This document shows, one piece after another, positions 17,740-27,258 of a DNA stretch of 64,000 nucleotides (the first letter of the stretch is position 1; every line of letters begins with the position of its first letter). The notes below the pieces were generated by a model. The model had not been told where the DNA came from. It was given only the letters and a program-made list of their open reading frames with translations, and searched no databases. Where the stretch lies: the NCBI RefSeq assembly GCF_001435955.1, contig NZ_AYYT01000005.1, forward strand, positions 38,639 through 102,638, given 5' to 3'. A program made the translations under genes and the position numbers. Origin of the DNA: Ligilactobacillus salivarius DSM 20555 = ATCC 11741. Lineage in GTDB: Bacteria > Bacillota > Bacilli > Lactobacillales > Lactobacillaceae.

Positions 17740-18831
17740 ATGGTTTATTATTTGGGAATCGCAACTTTAATATTTATTGGCTACTTCACTTCCAAAAATA
17801 GTGACAAATATTTAAATGCTATGCTATGTATATTATTTGTGTTTATTACCTTACATAATCCCTACATAACAGGAACTGATGGTAGATCATATCGAGCATA
17901 CTTTAAGGAAAATATCCCAACCTTATTTCATTTTTCTGAGTATAATCACACATATGAAATTGGATATGCTTTACTAAACTCGCTAGCTAAAACCATTCAT
18001 AACGACTACTTTATTTTTCAGTTAATATATAGTTTTATTGCCATCTTTTTATTAGGGTTGGTTTTGAAGAAGACTAAATTAGCTGATCAAGAAAAATTAT
18101 TATTATTGTTTGTTTACTTCTGCTATCGTTTTTTTCAAAATAATATGGAATTTTTACGACAAAATATTGCTATCTTACTTATCTGGTTAGCAGTTCTTTC
18201 AATAAGTGATTATTACCAAGAAAAAGGTAAGAATAAAATTAAATATTTACTAACAATTATTGCTTGGACTTTCCACCGAAGTGCGATTTTCAATTTGATA
18301 TTATTACCATTGATTGAGAGATTGAAAAGGACTGATGTTAAAAAATTAGTAGTAATAACTTCAGTTGCTTCTTTTGGAATTTTATTTTTAGGAAATAGTG
18401 CAATTTCAAAGATTGTTCAATTCGCCATAATAATTGGTGGTGATAGGTATTCTTCATACTTGATTAATCCAGGAGAAGTTGTACCACCAATTAATCCGGT
18501 TAATTATGGTATTCGTTATATATTTTATATTATGTATTTCTTAAGTATTGATAACTATGAATATAGCAAGAAGAAAACTATTTTGGTAGTTGCAAGTCTA
18601 GCAATTATTTGTGGCTCTATTAATCAAAATATATTCACTAGATTATTAGAATATTACATGATAGGAATTTATATAGCAATTGTTAAAAGTAAACATCTGA
18701 TGACAGCTGGAAGATCTAGAAATTTGTATTTATTAATCTTGTACGTAGCTTTTATGATCATTCTAGCAAGGAATTTAATGTCGGTATCTGGTGGTACATA
18801 TATGAATTATCAATTATATCCATTTAAATAA
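17740..18831 (+). CDS. EpsG/Wzy-type polysaccharide polymerase
   Basis: Integral membrane protein of 363 residues with about ten hydrophobic helices and the EpsG-family pattern: TGTDGRSYRAYF near residue 46, NHTYEIGYALLN near 70, FRQN-like NMEFLRQNIAILLIW near 133 and AWTFHRSAIFNLILLPL near 175. Such proteins polymerise lipid-linked repeat units at the outer face of the membrane. It is the only polymerase candidate in the cluster and sits between glycosyltransferases and the flippase, as expected. The call rests on topology and these conserved blocks; polymerases are poorly conserved in general. Confidence 0.8.
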   Translation: MVYYLGIATLIFIGYFTSKNSDKYLNAMLCILFVFITLHNPYITGTDGRSYRAYFKENIPTLFHFSEYNHTYEIGYALLNSLAKTIHNDYFIFQLIYSFIAIFLLGLVLKKTKLADQEKLLLLFVYFCYRFFQNNMEFLRQNIAILLIWLAVLSISDYYQEKGKNKIKYLLTIIAWTFHRSAIFNLILLPLIERLKRTDVKKLVVITSVASFGILFLGNSAISKIVQFAIIIGGDRYSSYLINPGEVVPPINPVNYGIRYIFYIMYFLSIDNYEYSKKKTILVVASLAIICGSINQNIFTRLLEYYMIGIYIAIVKSKHLMTAGRSRNLYLLILYVAFMIILARNLMSVSGGTYMNYQLYPFK

Positions 18832-18845
18832 GGGGGAAGATTAGA

Positions 18846-19788
18846 ATGGTAGCTAAAATAGGAGTAATAATCCCATATTTTGGAAAATTACCAAATTATT
18901 TTGATGTATGGTACCAGTCAGCAATCCAGAGTAAAAAGGTAGATTTTATTTTTTATACAGATTGTAAGATAGAACCGACACAAAATATTATTGTGCACAA
19001 CTGTAGCTTTACAGATTTTCGTAACAAAGTCCAGAGTAAATTTGATTTTAAAATTAGTTTGGAAAGGGCATATAAAATTTGTGATTTTCGTCCAGCCTAT
19101 AGTTATATTTTTCAGGAAGAGTTAGAAAAATATAAATTTTGGGGATATTGTTTTTGGTGATATTGACAAATATTTATCTGATGAAATTTTATTTAAGAAT
19201 GATGTCATTGGTAAGTATGGACATTTTTCTATATATCAAAATAATGAAGAACTAAGATATCTTTTTATGGATGATGGAGTATATCCAGAAAAAAATTATC
19301 GAGAAGTATTCCAAAATAACGATGCCTTCTACTTTGATGAATTTGGAGGAATGATGTTAAAGAAATCTAGAAATGGGTATAAAACGTATCCCTTGAAAAT
19401 AGCTAATTTCTTACCTATGCCTCCATATTTTAATGATCGAGGAGAATCGGTATACATAAAGTGGAGTAATGGTAAAGTATATACAATTTCTAAAGATAAT
19501 CATTTAGAAGAATACTTTTATGTGCATTACAGTAAAAGAAAATTTAATCTTCATAAGGGTAACCAAAGCTCGGAAATAATTGTAACACCTAGTGATATTT
19601 ACATGGGGAATGATAATTTACATATTAAACTAAAAGATCTTAAATTAGGTAAATTTTACTACTACAAATATATGCTAAGAAGAATATATATGCATCGTAA
19701 TAATATTGGAAAGTTAATTCAACGAATGATTTGGGGACGTGATTTGAAAAAGTATACTGATAGCCTTAACGATAAGAAGAATTTTTAG
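18846..19788 (+). pseudogene. Frameshifted polysaccharide-cluster gene, DUF6625-like
   Basis: Two adjacent open stretches in different frames form one gene product. The first (18846-19160) begins MVAKIGVIIPYFGKLPNYF and ends after KFWGYCFW; the second continues in another frame from about 19144 with DIVFGDIDKYLSDEI and runs to 19788. Joined, they give a protein of about 314 residues resembling DUF6625 proteins of capsule clusters, where a DID-type motif is expected at this spot. The break lies in a GATATTG-rich sequence, and loss of a short direct-repeat unit would explain it. The upstream start has a GGGGGAAG site. The intact function is unknown; a glycosyltransferase-like role has been suggested only by context. 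Confidence 0.75.
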
Positions 19789-19807
19789 TAAGGAGGAGGT
19801 GTGATAT

Positions 19808-20923
19808 ATGAAAATAATTGCTTTCTATTTACCTCAATATCATGAGATAAAAGAAAATAATGAGTGGTGGGGTAAAGGTTTTACCGAATGGACGAATGTA
19901 AGGAATTCTAAGCCTTATTTTAAAGGACATAATATGCCACGCCGCCCATTAAATGACAATTACTATGACTTAACAGATGTAAAAACGATGTTATGGCAAA
20001 AAGATCTAGCCAAAAAATATGGTATTTATGGATTTGCATATTATCATTACTGGTTCGAAGGAGAAATGTTATTGGAAAAACCAGCCGAGATAATGCTAAG
20101 GCATCCAGAAGTAGATATGCCGTTCTGCTTTTCCTGGGCAAATCATACTTGGTCGCGAGTTTGGGCGGATAAGACAAATAATGTATTAAAACTTCAGAAG
20201 TATGGCGATGAAAAAGATTGGAAACGTCATTTTGATTACTTATTACCTTTCTTCAAAGATAAACGCTATATTAAAGAAAATGGCCGACCAGTAATGATAA
20301 TTTATAATCCTTTAGGTGTAAAAGAATTTCCTGAGATGATGAAAAAGTGGCAACAATGGGCTAAAGATGCAAGTTTGCCAGGAATTTTTTTCCTACATCA
20401 ACAAAATGAATTTAATCATAATGAGGAATTTGGTGGTAATTCATTTGAAGGTGGAATTGAGTTTCAGCCTAATCGAGCTGTGGTAGAATACATACGTAAA
20501 AGTTTAACTTTTAAATTGGAAGCTTTAGGTAGCAGAATAGCAAATAAAATTCCTGTATTAATCTGTAAACATACTATGAAACATTATAGCTATGATGATA
20601 TTTGGAAAATTATCTTAAAACAACAACCTAAAGGTAATGATTGGTATCCAGGTGCTTTTGCAGATTGGGACAATACTCCACGTAGAAAGAATAAAGGAGT
20701 ATTTTGCGATGGAACGAGTCCAGAAAAGTTTGAATATTATTTAACGCAACAGATAAAACGAGCAAGGAATGTTTACCATAAGAATTATTTATTCATGTTT
20801 GCCTGGAATGAATGGGGAGAGTCTGGTTATTTAGAACCGGATACGAAAAATAGTTATAAGATGCTAGAGGCGGTAAGGAACGCCTTGATAGCTAATGATG
20901 AATTCCCAGATTTTGATAATTGA
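19808..20923 (+). CDS. WbsX-like protein (GH99-like glycosyltransferase/hydrolase), copy 1
   Basis: A 371-residue protein of the WbsX family, common in O-antigen and capsule loci and related to glycoside hydrolase family 99. It starts MKIIAFYLPQYHEIKENNEWWGKGFTEW-like, with the family-typical FYLPQYH and WGKGFTEWTNV motifs, GFAYYHYWFEG (about 77-87), FSWANHTWSR (about 109-118), and NEWGESGYLEPD near the C terminus. The acidic residues in these motifs are the likely catalytic ones. Whether such proteins add or trim sugars is not settled. It follows an AGGAGGAGG site and is followed by a closely related tandem copy. Confidence 0.85.
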   Translation: MKIIAFYLPQYHEIKENNEWWGKGFTEWTNVRNSKPYFKGHNMPRRPLNDNYYDLTDVKTMLWQKDLAKKYGIYGFAYYHYWFEGEMLLEKPAEIMLRHPEVDMPFCFSWANHTWSRVWADKTNNVLKLQKYGDEKDWKRHFDYLLPFFKDKRYIKENGRPVMIIYNPLGVKEFPEMMKKWQQWAKDASLPGIFFLHQQNEFNHNEEFGGNSFEGGIEFQPNRAVVEYIRKSLTFKLEALGSRIANKIPVLICKHTMKHYSYDDIWKIILKQQPKGNDWYPGAFADWDNTPRRKNKGVFCDGTSPEKFEYYLTQQIKRARNVYHKNYLFMFAWNEWGESGYLEPDTKNSYKMLEAVRNALIANDEFPDFDN

Positions 20924-20995
20924 AATAATAATATTATATTTAAAAAATATATTGTAGGGTGATAAAAATTTCTAGTGAATGGAGGATTGTGTTAT

Positions 20996-22108
20996 ATGAA
21001 GATAATAGCATTTTATTTACCTCAATATCACGAAATAAAAGAAAATAATGAGTGGTGGGGTAAAGGATTTACGGAATGGACAAATGTAAAAAATTCTAAA
21101 CCATATTTTAAAGGGCATAATATGCCACGCCGCCCATTGAATGATAATTATTATAATCTAACAGATATAAAAACAATGTTATGGCAAAAAGATTTAGCTA
21201 AAAAATATGGCATTTATGGATTTGCGTATTATCATTACTGGTTTGAAGGTAAGATGTTATTAGAAAAACCGGCTGAGATAATGCTAAGGCATCCAGAAGT
21301 AGATATGCCATTTTGTTTTTCCTGGGCAAATCATACCTGGTCTCGAGCATGGGCGGATAAGACAAATGAAAAATTAATAATTCAAAAATATGGTGATGAA
21401 AAAGACTGGAAACGTCATTTTGATTATCTACTACCTTTCTTCAAAGATAGTAGGTATATTAAGGAGGATGGTCGACCAGTAATGATATTATATAATCCTT
21501 TAGGTGTAAAGGAATTTCCTGAGATGATGAAAAAGTGGCAACAATGGGCTAAAGAAGCAGGTTTACCAGGAATCTTTTTCTTACATCAGCAAGATAAATT
21601 TGATCATCATAAAAAAGATAGTGATGGCTTATATGATGGAGGAATTGAATTTCAGATGAGTCGAGCCATAGTAGAATATGGACGTAAGAGTTTAACTTTT
21701 AAACTAGAGACACTAGGCAGTATGATAGCTGATAGATTTCCTATGCTTATTTGTAAGAATACTATAAGACATTATAAGTATGATGATATTTGGAAAATTA
21801 TTTTAAAACAACAGCCTAAAGGTGATGACTGGTATCCAGGTGCCTTTGTAGATTGGGATAATACTCCACGTCGGAAAAATAAGGGTTCATTTTGTGATGG
21901 AACAAGTCCAGAAAAATTTGAATATTATTTAACGCAACAGATAAAACGAGCAAGGAATGTTTATCATAAGGATTATTTATTCATGTTTGCCTGGAATGAA
22001 TGGGGTGAATCAGGTTATTTAGAACCAGATACGAAAAATGGCTATAAAATGTTAGAAGCAGTGCGAAACGCTTTAATAGCTAATAATGAATTCCCAGATT
22101 TTGATTAG
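20996..22108 (+). CDS. WbsX-like protein, tandem copy 2
   Basis: A 370-residue paralogue of the preceding gene. The first 190 residues and the last 100 are nearly identical between copies, while a central segment (about 198-260, around HQQDKFDHHKKDSDGLYDGG) differs, including a 1-2 residue length change, so specificity may have diverged there. All motifs of copy 1 are kept (FYLPQYH, FTEWTNV, FSWANHTWSR, NEWGESGYLEPD). The start is ATG 20996; the in-frame GTG at 20975 lacks a suitable site while GGAGG lies 10-14 nt before the ATG. A 72-nt AT-rich gap without a terminator separates the copies. Confidence 0.85.
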   Translation: MKIIAFYLPQYHEIKENNEWWGKGFTEWTNVKNSKPYFKGHNMPRRPLNDNYYNLTDIKTMLWQKDLAKKYGIYGFAYYHYWFEGKMLLEKPAEIMLRHPEVDMPFCFSWANHTWSRAWADKTNEKLIIQKYGDEKDWKRHFDYLLPFFKDSRYIKEDGRPVMILYNPLGVKEFPEMMKKWQQWAKEAGLPGIFFLHQQDKFDHHKKDSDGLYDGGIEFQMSRAIVEYGRKSLTFKLETLGSMIADRFPMLICKNTIRHYKYDDIWKIILKQQPKGDDWYPGAFVDWDNTPRRKNKGSFCDGTSPEKFEYYLTQQIKRARNVYHKDYLFMFAWNEWGESGYLEPDTKNGYKMLEAVRNALIANNEFPDFD

Positions 22109-22136
22109 TAGAATAAACTATAAATGAGGAATGGAT

Positions 22137-23669
22137 ATGAAAAGCTCAAGAGTTGAAAATTCAATCAGAAATACAATTTATGCACTTAGTACTCAAATTT
22201 TTTCTATGTTAATGTCTTTTGCTGTACGTACTGTTTTTATTCATACTTTAGGAAAAGAGTATTTGGGTTTTAATGGTTTGTTCAGTAATATTTTTTCCAT
22301 ACTATCGTTAACAGAATTAGGTATGGGAACAGCTATTGTTTACTCCATGTACAAACCAGTAGCTCAAGGAGATCATAGAAAAGTAGCAGCTTTATTAAAT
22401 TTATATCGGACTTTTTATAGAATAGTTGGAACTATTATTGCTGTTTTAGGATTGAGCTTGCTTCCATTTCTAAATTACTTAGTTTCAGGTATAAGAGATA
22501 TTCCAGAACTAAAAATTATTTACTTGTTATATCTATCTAGTTCAGTTATAAGTTACTTTTTTGTATATAAAAAGAGTATTTTGACTGTATACCAACAAGA
22601 TTATATTTCATCTAGAATTGATCTAATAATAAATTTCATACAAGGAATTATTCAAATTGCAATATTGATATTGTGGCATAATTATATTTTGTATTTAATA
22701 ATTTTAATATTAACGGTGTTTTTTGGTAACTTACTAAATTCTCTCTATGTTGATTACAAATATCAATATTTAAAAGAATACCATTCAGAAAAAGTAGGAA
22801 AAGAAACTAAAAAGAAAATATATACAGATGTTAAAGCAATATTTGTTAGTAGAATTAGTTCAGCGATAGTGACTTCAACAGATAATTTACTAATTTCTGC
22901 ATTCATTAGTACAATCATACTAGGATTATATTCTAATTATCTAATGCTAATAGGTGTTGTTAATACAATAACAAGTAAAATGATAGATTCTTTGACAGGT
23001 AGTGTAGGTAATTTAATTGCGGTTGAATCAATTGAAAGAGTTTATTTAATTTTTAAAAGAGTCTGGTTTATCAATTACTGGTTAGTCGCTTTTAGTTCAA
23101 TATCGTTCTTTATTTTAGCTAATCCTTTCATTATTTTATGGGTAGGGAAATCATATCTTTTAAGTAGTGGAATTATTTTCATGATAGCGTTGAATCTTTT
23201 TATGCGACTGATTAGGAATACTTTTCTCATGTTTAATAATGCTTTTGGACATTTTGTAGAATTAAAGAAGAAAAATATTATTGAGCCAATTATTAATATG
23301 ATAGCATCTTTATTATTTATCTTAGTATTCAAGATGGGAATAGTTGGTGTTTTACTAGGTACATTTGTTAGTAACATTACAACCAATTTTTGGTTTGAAC
23401 CGTATCTGATATTTAAAAAATGTCAGGTTAGTTTAAAGGAATATTTTAAAATAGTTGGTAAATACTTGTTAACAAATATTGTGGCTGGGGGGCTAACGTA
23501 TATACTTTGTGATATTTGTATAACAGGAAACAGTTGGATGTTATTTTTCGTTCGAATAGTAATTTGTTGTTTGGTTATTAATTTGACAATAATTTTATTT
23601 TATCGAAAAACAGATGAATATCATTATTTTATGATGTTAGTTAAGAAAGTTTTGAAATTAAGTAGGTGA
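22137..23669 (+). CDS. Polysaccharide flippase, Wzx/MOP superfamily
   Basis: Membrane protein of about 510 residues with 12-14 hydrophobic helices that flips undecaprenyl-linked repeat units to the outer face. The N terminus (NSIRNTIYALSTQIFSMLMSFAVRTVFIHTLGKEYLGFNGLF) has the classic Wzx pattern with the LG-x-EY-x-G motif, and SLTELGMGTAIVYSMYKPVA follows near residue 55. ATG 22137 is favoured over ATG 22131 because TGAGGA then has 7 nt spacing. It is the only flippase candidate in the cluster. Its stop overlaps the region of the next gene's leader, and the epimerase gene starts 6 nt after it. Confidence 0.9.
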   Translation: MKSSRVENSIRNTIYALSTQIFSMLMSFAVRTVFIHTLGKEYLGFNGLFSNIFSILSLTELGMGTAIVYSMYKPVAQGDHRKVAALLNLYRTFYRIVGTIIAVLGLSLLPFLNYLVSGIRDIPELKIIYLLYLSSSVISYFFVYKKSILTVYQQDYISSRIDLIINFIQGIIQIAILILWHNYILYLIILILTVFFGNLLNSLYVDYKYQYLKEYHSEKVGKETKKKIYTDVKAIFVSRISSAIVTSTDNLLISAFISTIILGLYSNYLMLIGVVNTITSKMIDSLTGSVGNLIAVESIERVYLIFKRVWFINYWLVAFSSISFFILANPFIILWVGKSYLLSSGIIFMIALNLFMRLIRNTFLMFNNAFGHFVELKKKNIIEPIINMIASLLFILVFKMGIVGVLLGTFVSNITTNFWFEPYLIFKKCQVSLKEYFKIVGKYLLTNIVAGGLTYILCDICITGNSWMLFFVRIVICCLVINLTIILFYRKTDEYHYFMMLVKKVLKLSR

Positions 23670-23674
23670 AGGCG

Positions 23675-24754
23675 ATGAAAGAAATAGATTTGACTGGAAA
23701 AAGAATTCTGATAACTGGAGGAGCCGGTTTTGTTGGAGCTAATTTGATTCTTTCCTTATTACGAACAGTTAAAGGTGTAAATATTTTAACAGTTGATAAT
23801 ATGAATGACTATTATGATGTTTCTTTAAAAGAATGGCGCCTTCAACAAATAGAGACAGAAATTAATCAACATGCAGAAAGTAAATTTGAATTCATTAAGG
23901 GAGATATTGCTGATGCTGGCTTAGTAAATCAAATATTTACTGACTTTAAACCTGATATTGTTGTTAATTTAGCAGCTCAAGCAGGAGTCAGGAATTCAAT
24001 TACTAATCCAGATGCCTACATTAAGAGTAATATTATTGGTTTTTACAATATTTTAGAGGCATGTCGCCATTCTTATGATAATGAAAATGGTGTAGAACAT
24101 TTAGTATTCGCTTCATCTTCGTCGATTTATGGTGATGGTAAAGAGATACCATATAAAATTGATAGTAATACAGATAAACAAATTTCTTTGTATGCTGCTA
24201 CTAAGAAATCTGATGAAGTATTAGCTCATGTATATAGTCATCTTTTTGGGATTCCAGTAACAGGTTTGCGGTTCTTTACAGTTTATGGTCCAGGCGGCCG
24301 ACCTGATATGGCATATTTTAAATTTACCAAGAAATTGATAAATGATGAAAAAATTCAGATTTTTAATTATGGAAATTGTCGCCGCGACTTTACTTATATT
24401 GACGATGTAGTTGAGGGGGTTAAGCGGGTAATGGCTGGAGTTCCAGAAAAATCAGAGCAAGACCTAGAACCAGCTTATCGAATCTACAACATTGGTAACC
24501 ATCATCCTGAAAATTTGATGGAATTTGTACAAATTTTACAAGATGAGTTGGTGAAAGCAGATATTTTGCCGAAAGACTACGATTTTGAGGGACATATGGA
24601 ACTAGTTCCAATGCAACCAGGAGACGTGGCTGTTACATATGCCGATATCAGCGAATTAGAAAAAGATTTTAATTTTAAACCAGATACCAAATTGAGAGTG
24701 GGCTTGAAAAGATTTATTAAGTGGTATCGAGATTTTTATAAATTAGGGAAGTGA
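23675..24754 (+). CDS. NAD-dependent UDP-glucuronate 4-epimerase-like SDR
   Basis: Extended SDR of 359 residues. It has the NAD motif ITGGAGFVGANL (about 12-23), DNMNDYYDVSLKEWRL typical of the UDP-glucuronate epimerase subgroup, LAAQAGVRNSITNP (about 97-110), the S-S-S-Y-G block at ASSSSIYG and the catalytic YAATKKSDE (about 170-178). It should interconvert UDP-glucuronate and UDP-galacturonate. The next gene is a UDP-glucose 6-dehydrogenase, which supplies the substrate, so the two form a uronic acid module. Start ATG 23675 has AGGTGAAGG upstream. A UDP-glucose 4-epimerase is the main alternative, less likely given the subgroup motifs. Confidence 0.85.
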   Translation: MKEIDLTGKRILITGGAGFVGANLILSLLRTVKGVNILTVDNMNDYYDVSLKEWRLQQIETEINQHAESKFEFIKGDIADAGLVNQIFTDFKPDIVVNLAAQAGVRNSITNPDAYIKSNIIGFYNILEACRHSYDNENGVEHLVFASSSSIYGDGKEIPYKIDSNTDKQISLYAATKKSDEVLAHVYSHLFGIPVTGLRFFTVYGPGGRPDMAYFKFTKKLINDEKIQIFNYGNCRRDFTYIDDVVEGVKRVMAGVPEKSEQDLEPAYRIYNIGNHHPENLMEFVQILQDELVKADILPKDYDFEGHMELVPMQPGDVAVTYADISELEKDFNFKPDTKLRVGLKRFIKWYRDFYKLGK

Positions 24755-24760
24755 TAGTTG

Positions 24761-26011
24761 ATGGAAAAAAGTTTAAATATAGCAGTAGCTGGAGTGGGCT
24801 ACGTGGGTTTATCGTTGGCTGTGTTGCTTGCTCAGCACAATCATGTATCAGCGGTTGATACAGTTCCTGAGAAAGTAGAATTAATTAATAAGCGACAATC
24901 TCCAATTCAGGATGAATATATTGAAAAATACCTTGCAGAAAAAGAATTGGATTTACATGCAACAATAAACAGCGAAGAAGCGTATAGACAAGCAGATATC
25001 GTAATTGTAGCGACACCTACTAATTACGATGTAGTCAAAAATTATTTTGACACAAGTTCAGTAGAAAGTGTAATTGAAATGGTTTTAAGTGTTAACTCAC
25101 ATGCAACGATTGTCATAAAATCGACAATTCCTGTCGGTTATACAGAATCAGTTCGAGAAAAATACCAAACAGATAGAATTATTTTTAGTCCAGAATTTTT
25201 ACGTGAATCAAAAGCTTTATATGATAATTTATATCCAAGTCGAATTATTGTAGCGACTGATAAGAGTGATGATAATCAACTTAAAGCTTCGCAACAATTT
25301 GCAGAGCTACTACAAGAAGGTGCAATAAAGGAAAATATCCCAGTGCTATTTCCAGGTTTTTCAGAAGCTGAAGCAATAAAATTATTTGCTAATACCTATT
25401 TAGCTTTGAGAATTTCATTCTTCAATGAATTAGATACTTATGCAGAATCTAGAAATTTGAATACTCAAGATATTATTGAAGGTGTATCTTTAGATGAGCG
25501 AATTGGCGATCATTATAATAATCCGTCCTTCGGCTATGGTGGATATTGTCTACCCAAAGATACTAAACAATTATTAGCCAACTACCAAGATATTCCAGAA
25601 GATTTAATTGAGGCAATCGTGAAATCCAATAGTACAAGAAAGAGTTTCATTGCTGATCAAGTTTTGAAAAAGGCTGGTTATTATGATTATTCTCAAGATA
25701 TGATTTACAATCCAAATGAGAAAAAACAACCAGTTGTTGGGGTTTATCGTCTAACAATGAAGTCCAATTCGGATAACTTCCGCGAATCATCTATCCAAGG
25801 AGTAATGAAACGGATAAGAGCTAAAGGGGCACAAATTATAATTTATGAGCCAACTTTAGATGGTAATGCAACATTCTTTGGTAGTCAGATTATTAATGAT
25901 TTAGAGAAATTTAAGAAAATGAGCGATGTCATAGTTGCTAATCGATATGAAAAATGCCTAGATGATGTAGAAGAAAAAGTATATACACGTGACATTTTTA
26001 AACGTGACTAG
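24761..26011 (+). CDS. ugd: UDP-glucose 6-dehydrogenase
   Basis: NAD-dependent dehydrogenase of 416 residues that oxidises UDP-glucose to UDP-glucuronate in the cytoplasm. The NAD site is [18 protein letters not shown] (about 7-24); ATPTNYD and STIPVGYTE follow; EFLRES (about 146-151) helps bind the substrate; the catalytic cysteine is in [15 protein letters not shown] (about 257-271). The C-terminal domain ([19 protein letters not shown]) closes the active site. Tyrosines around the C terminus could be targets of Wze, as known in other capsule systems, but no site is proven. Presence of this gene predicts an acidic polysaccharide. Confidence 0.93.
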   Translation: MEKSLNIAVAGVGYVGLSLAVLLAQHNHVSAVDTVPEKVELINKRQSPIQDEYIEKYLAEKELDLHATINSEEAYRQADIVIVATPTNYDVVKNYFDTSSVESVIEMVLSVNSHATIVIKSTIPVGYTESVREKYQTDRIIFSPEFLRESKALYDNLYPSRIIVATDKSDDNQLKASQQFAELLQEGAIKENIPVLFPGFSEAEAIKLFANTYLALRISFFNELDTYAESRNLNTQDIIEGVSLDERIGDHYNNPSFGYGGYCLPKDTKQLLANYQDIPEDLIEAIVKSNSTRKSFIADQVLKKAGYYDYSQDMIYNPNEKKQPVVGVYRLTMKSNSDNFRESSIQGVMKRIRAKGAQIIIYEPTLDGNATFFGSQIINDLEKFKKMSDVIVANRYEKCLDDVEEKVYTRDIFKRD

Positions 26012-26023
26012 GGAGATTGTGAT

Positions 26024-27184
26024 ATGAATAAACAGATAAAAATATTATTTTGTCTTCATTATGCTAATCTAAATAATGGTGCAGTACGCTCGTTGGTAGA
26101 TATTATTGAAAATATAGTTAAAAGAGATGGGGTGACAGTATATGTTGTATATCCTACTCGGAGAGATACAGCTATTGATTATTTAGAAAATTTAGGCGTG
26201 AAAACCATATATTTACCCTTTGCTTATAAACTTAATTACACTGAAAATAGTAAAAGAGAAAGTTTCAAGTATATGGTTAAGAAATTTTTATCATGGTTTA
26301 TACTTTTTAAATTAAGAAGTGTAGTGAAAAAAGAAAAGATTAATGTTATTTACAGTAACACAATTGTGATAGATTATGGCTTTATTTTAAGTAAAATGAC
26401 TGGACTTCCTCATATATGGCATATAAGGGAATTTGGAAAAGAAGATCACGGTTTTTCATTAAGAGGAGGCGAAAAAGCTCTGTATCGTAAGTTGAATAAA
26501 TCTAAGGGTATAATCTATATTTCAAAAGCGATAGAGAAGAAATACTCTCCTCATATAAGAAAAGAAATCCTTCAAGAAGTGATATATAATGACATTTCAG
26601 GAGATTTTATAAATAAAAAAACTAATTTTAATACTAATCCTAATAACCTATTGAAAGCAACTATAGTTGGAATGATTCAAGAAGGTAAGGGACAATTAAT
26701 AGCAGTAAAAGCAGTAGAAAAAGCCAATAAATTGGGTGCTAAAATTGAGTTACATATATGTGGAGAAAAATCGGAAGCCTATTACAATGAAATAAATAGT
26801 TATGTGAAAGATCATAGGCTATCTGATCAAGTGTATTTTGATGGTTTCAAGACAAAAATGAACGAATATCGATCTGATATGGATATTGGGATTGTAGCAT
26901 CTAGAAGTGAGGCTTTTGGAAGAGTTACGATTGAAGGAATGCTTAGCAATTTGGCGATGATAGGTGCTGATAGTGCTGGTACAAGTGAGCTAATAGCAGA
27001 TAATGTAACAGGCTTATTATATAAAAATGGAGATATTGATGAATTAGCTGAGAAATTAGTGTACTTGTATAAAGATAGGCAAAAAATGAAAGAGCTAGCC
27101 ATCAATGGATTTGATTTTGCAAAGAAATTTACAAAAGGAAATGCAGCGGATAAAATTTACAATGTGATTACTAAGTTGGGTTAA
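26024..27184 (+). CDS. GT4 family glycosyltransferase, tandem copy 1
   Basis: GT-B glycosyltransferase of 386 residues. N domain: ILFCLHYANLNNGAVRSLVDII; then IYSNTIVIDYGFILSK and HIWHIREFGKEDHG, which are the acceptor-side blocks of this subgroup. C domain: IVGMIQEGKGQLIAVKAV (about 213-230), LHICGEKSEAYY and an E-x7-E-like motif in SRSEAFGRVTIEGMLSNLAMIG. ATG at 26024 has GGGAGATTG upstream. It is paired with a close paralogue immediately downstream, and both lie after the uronate genes, so one may transfer a uronic acid; this is only inference. Confidence 0.85.
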   Translation: MNKQIKILFCLHYANLNNGAVRSLVDIIENIVKRDGVTVYVVYPTRRDTAIDYLENLGVKTIYLPFAYKLNYTENSKRESFKYMVKKFLSWFILFKLRSVVKKEKINVIYSNTIVIDYGFILSKMTGLPHIWHIREFGKEDHGFSLRGGEKALYRKLNKSKGIIYISKAIEKKYSPHIRKEILQEVIYNDISGDFINKKTNFNTNPNNLLKATIVGMIQEGKGQLIAVKAVEKANKLGAKIELHICGEKSEAYYNEINSYVKDHRLSDQVYFDGFKTKMNEYRSDMDIGIVASRSEAFGRVTIEGMLSNLAMIGADSAGTSELIADNVTGLLYKNGDIDELAEKLVYLYKDRQKMKELAINGFDFAKKFTKGNAADKIYNVITKLG

Positions 27185-27258
27185 TGGCTATGAGATGGAT
27201 TATTTATAAAAATTATTTTAATACAATTAAAATCTAATTGTATAGAAAGGAAATAAAA

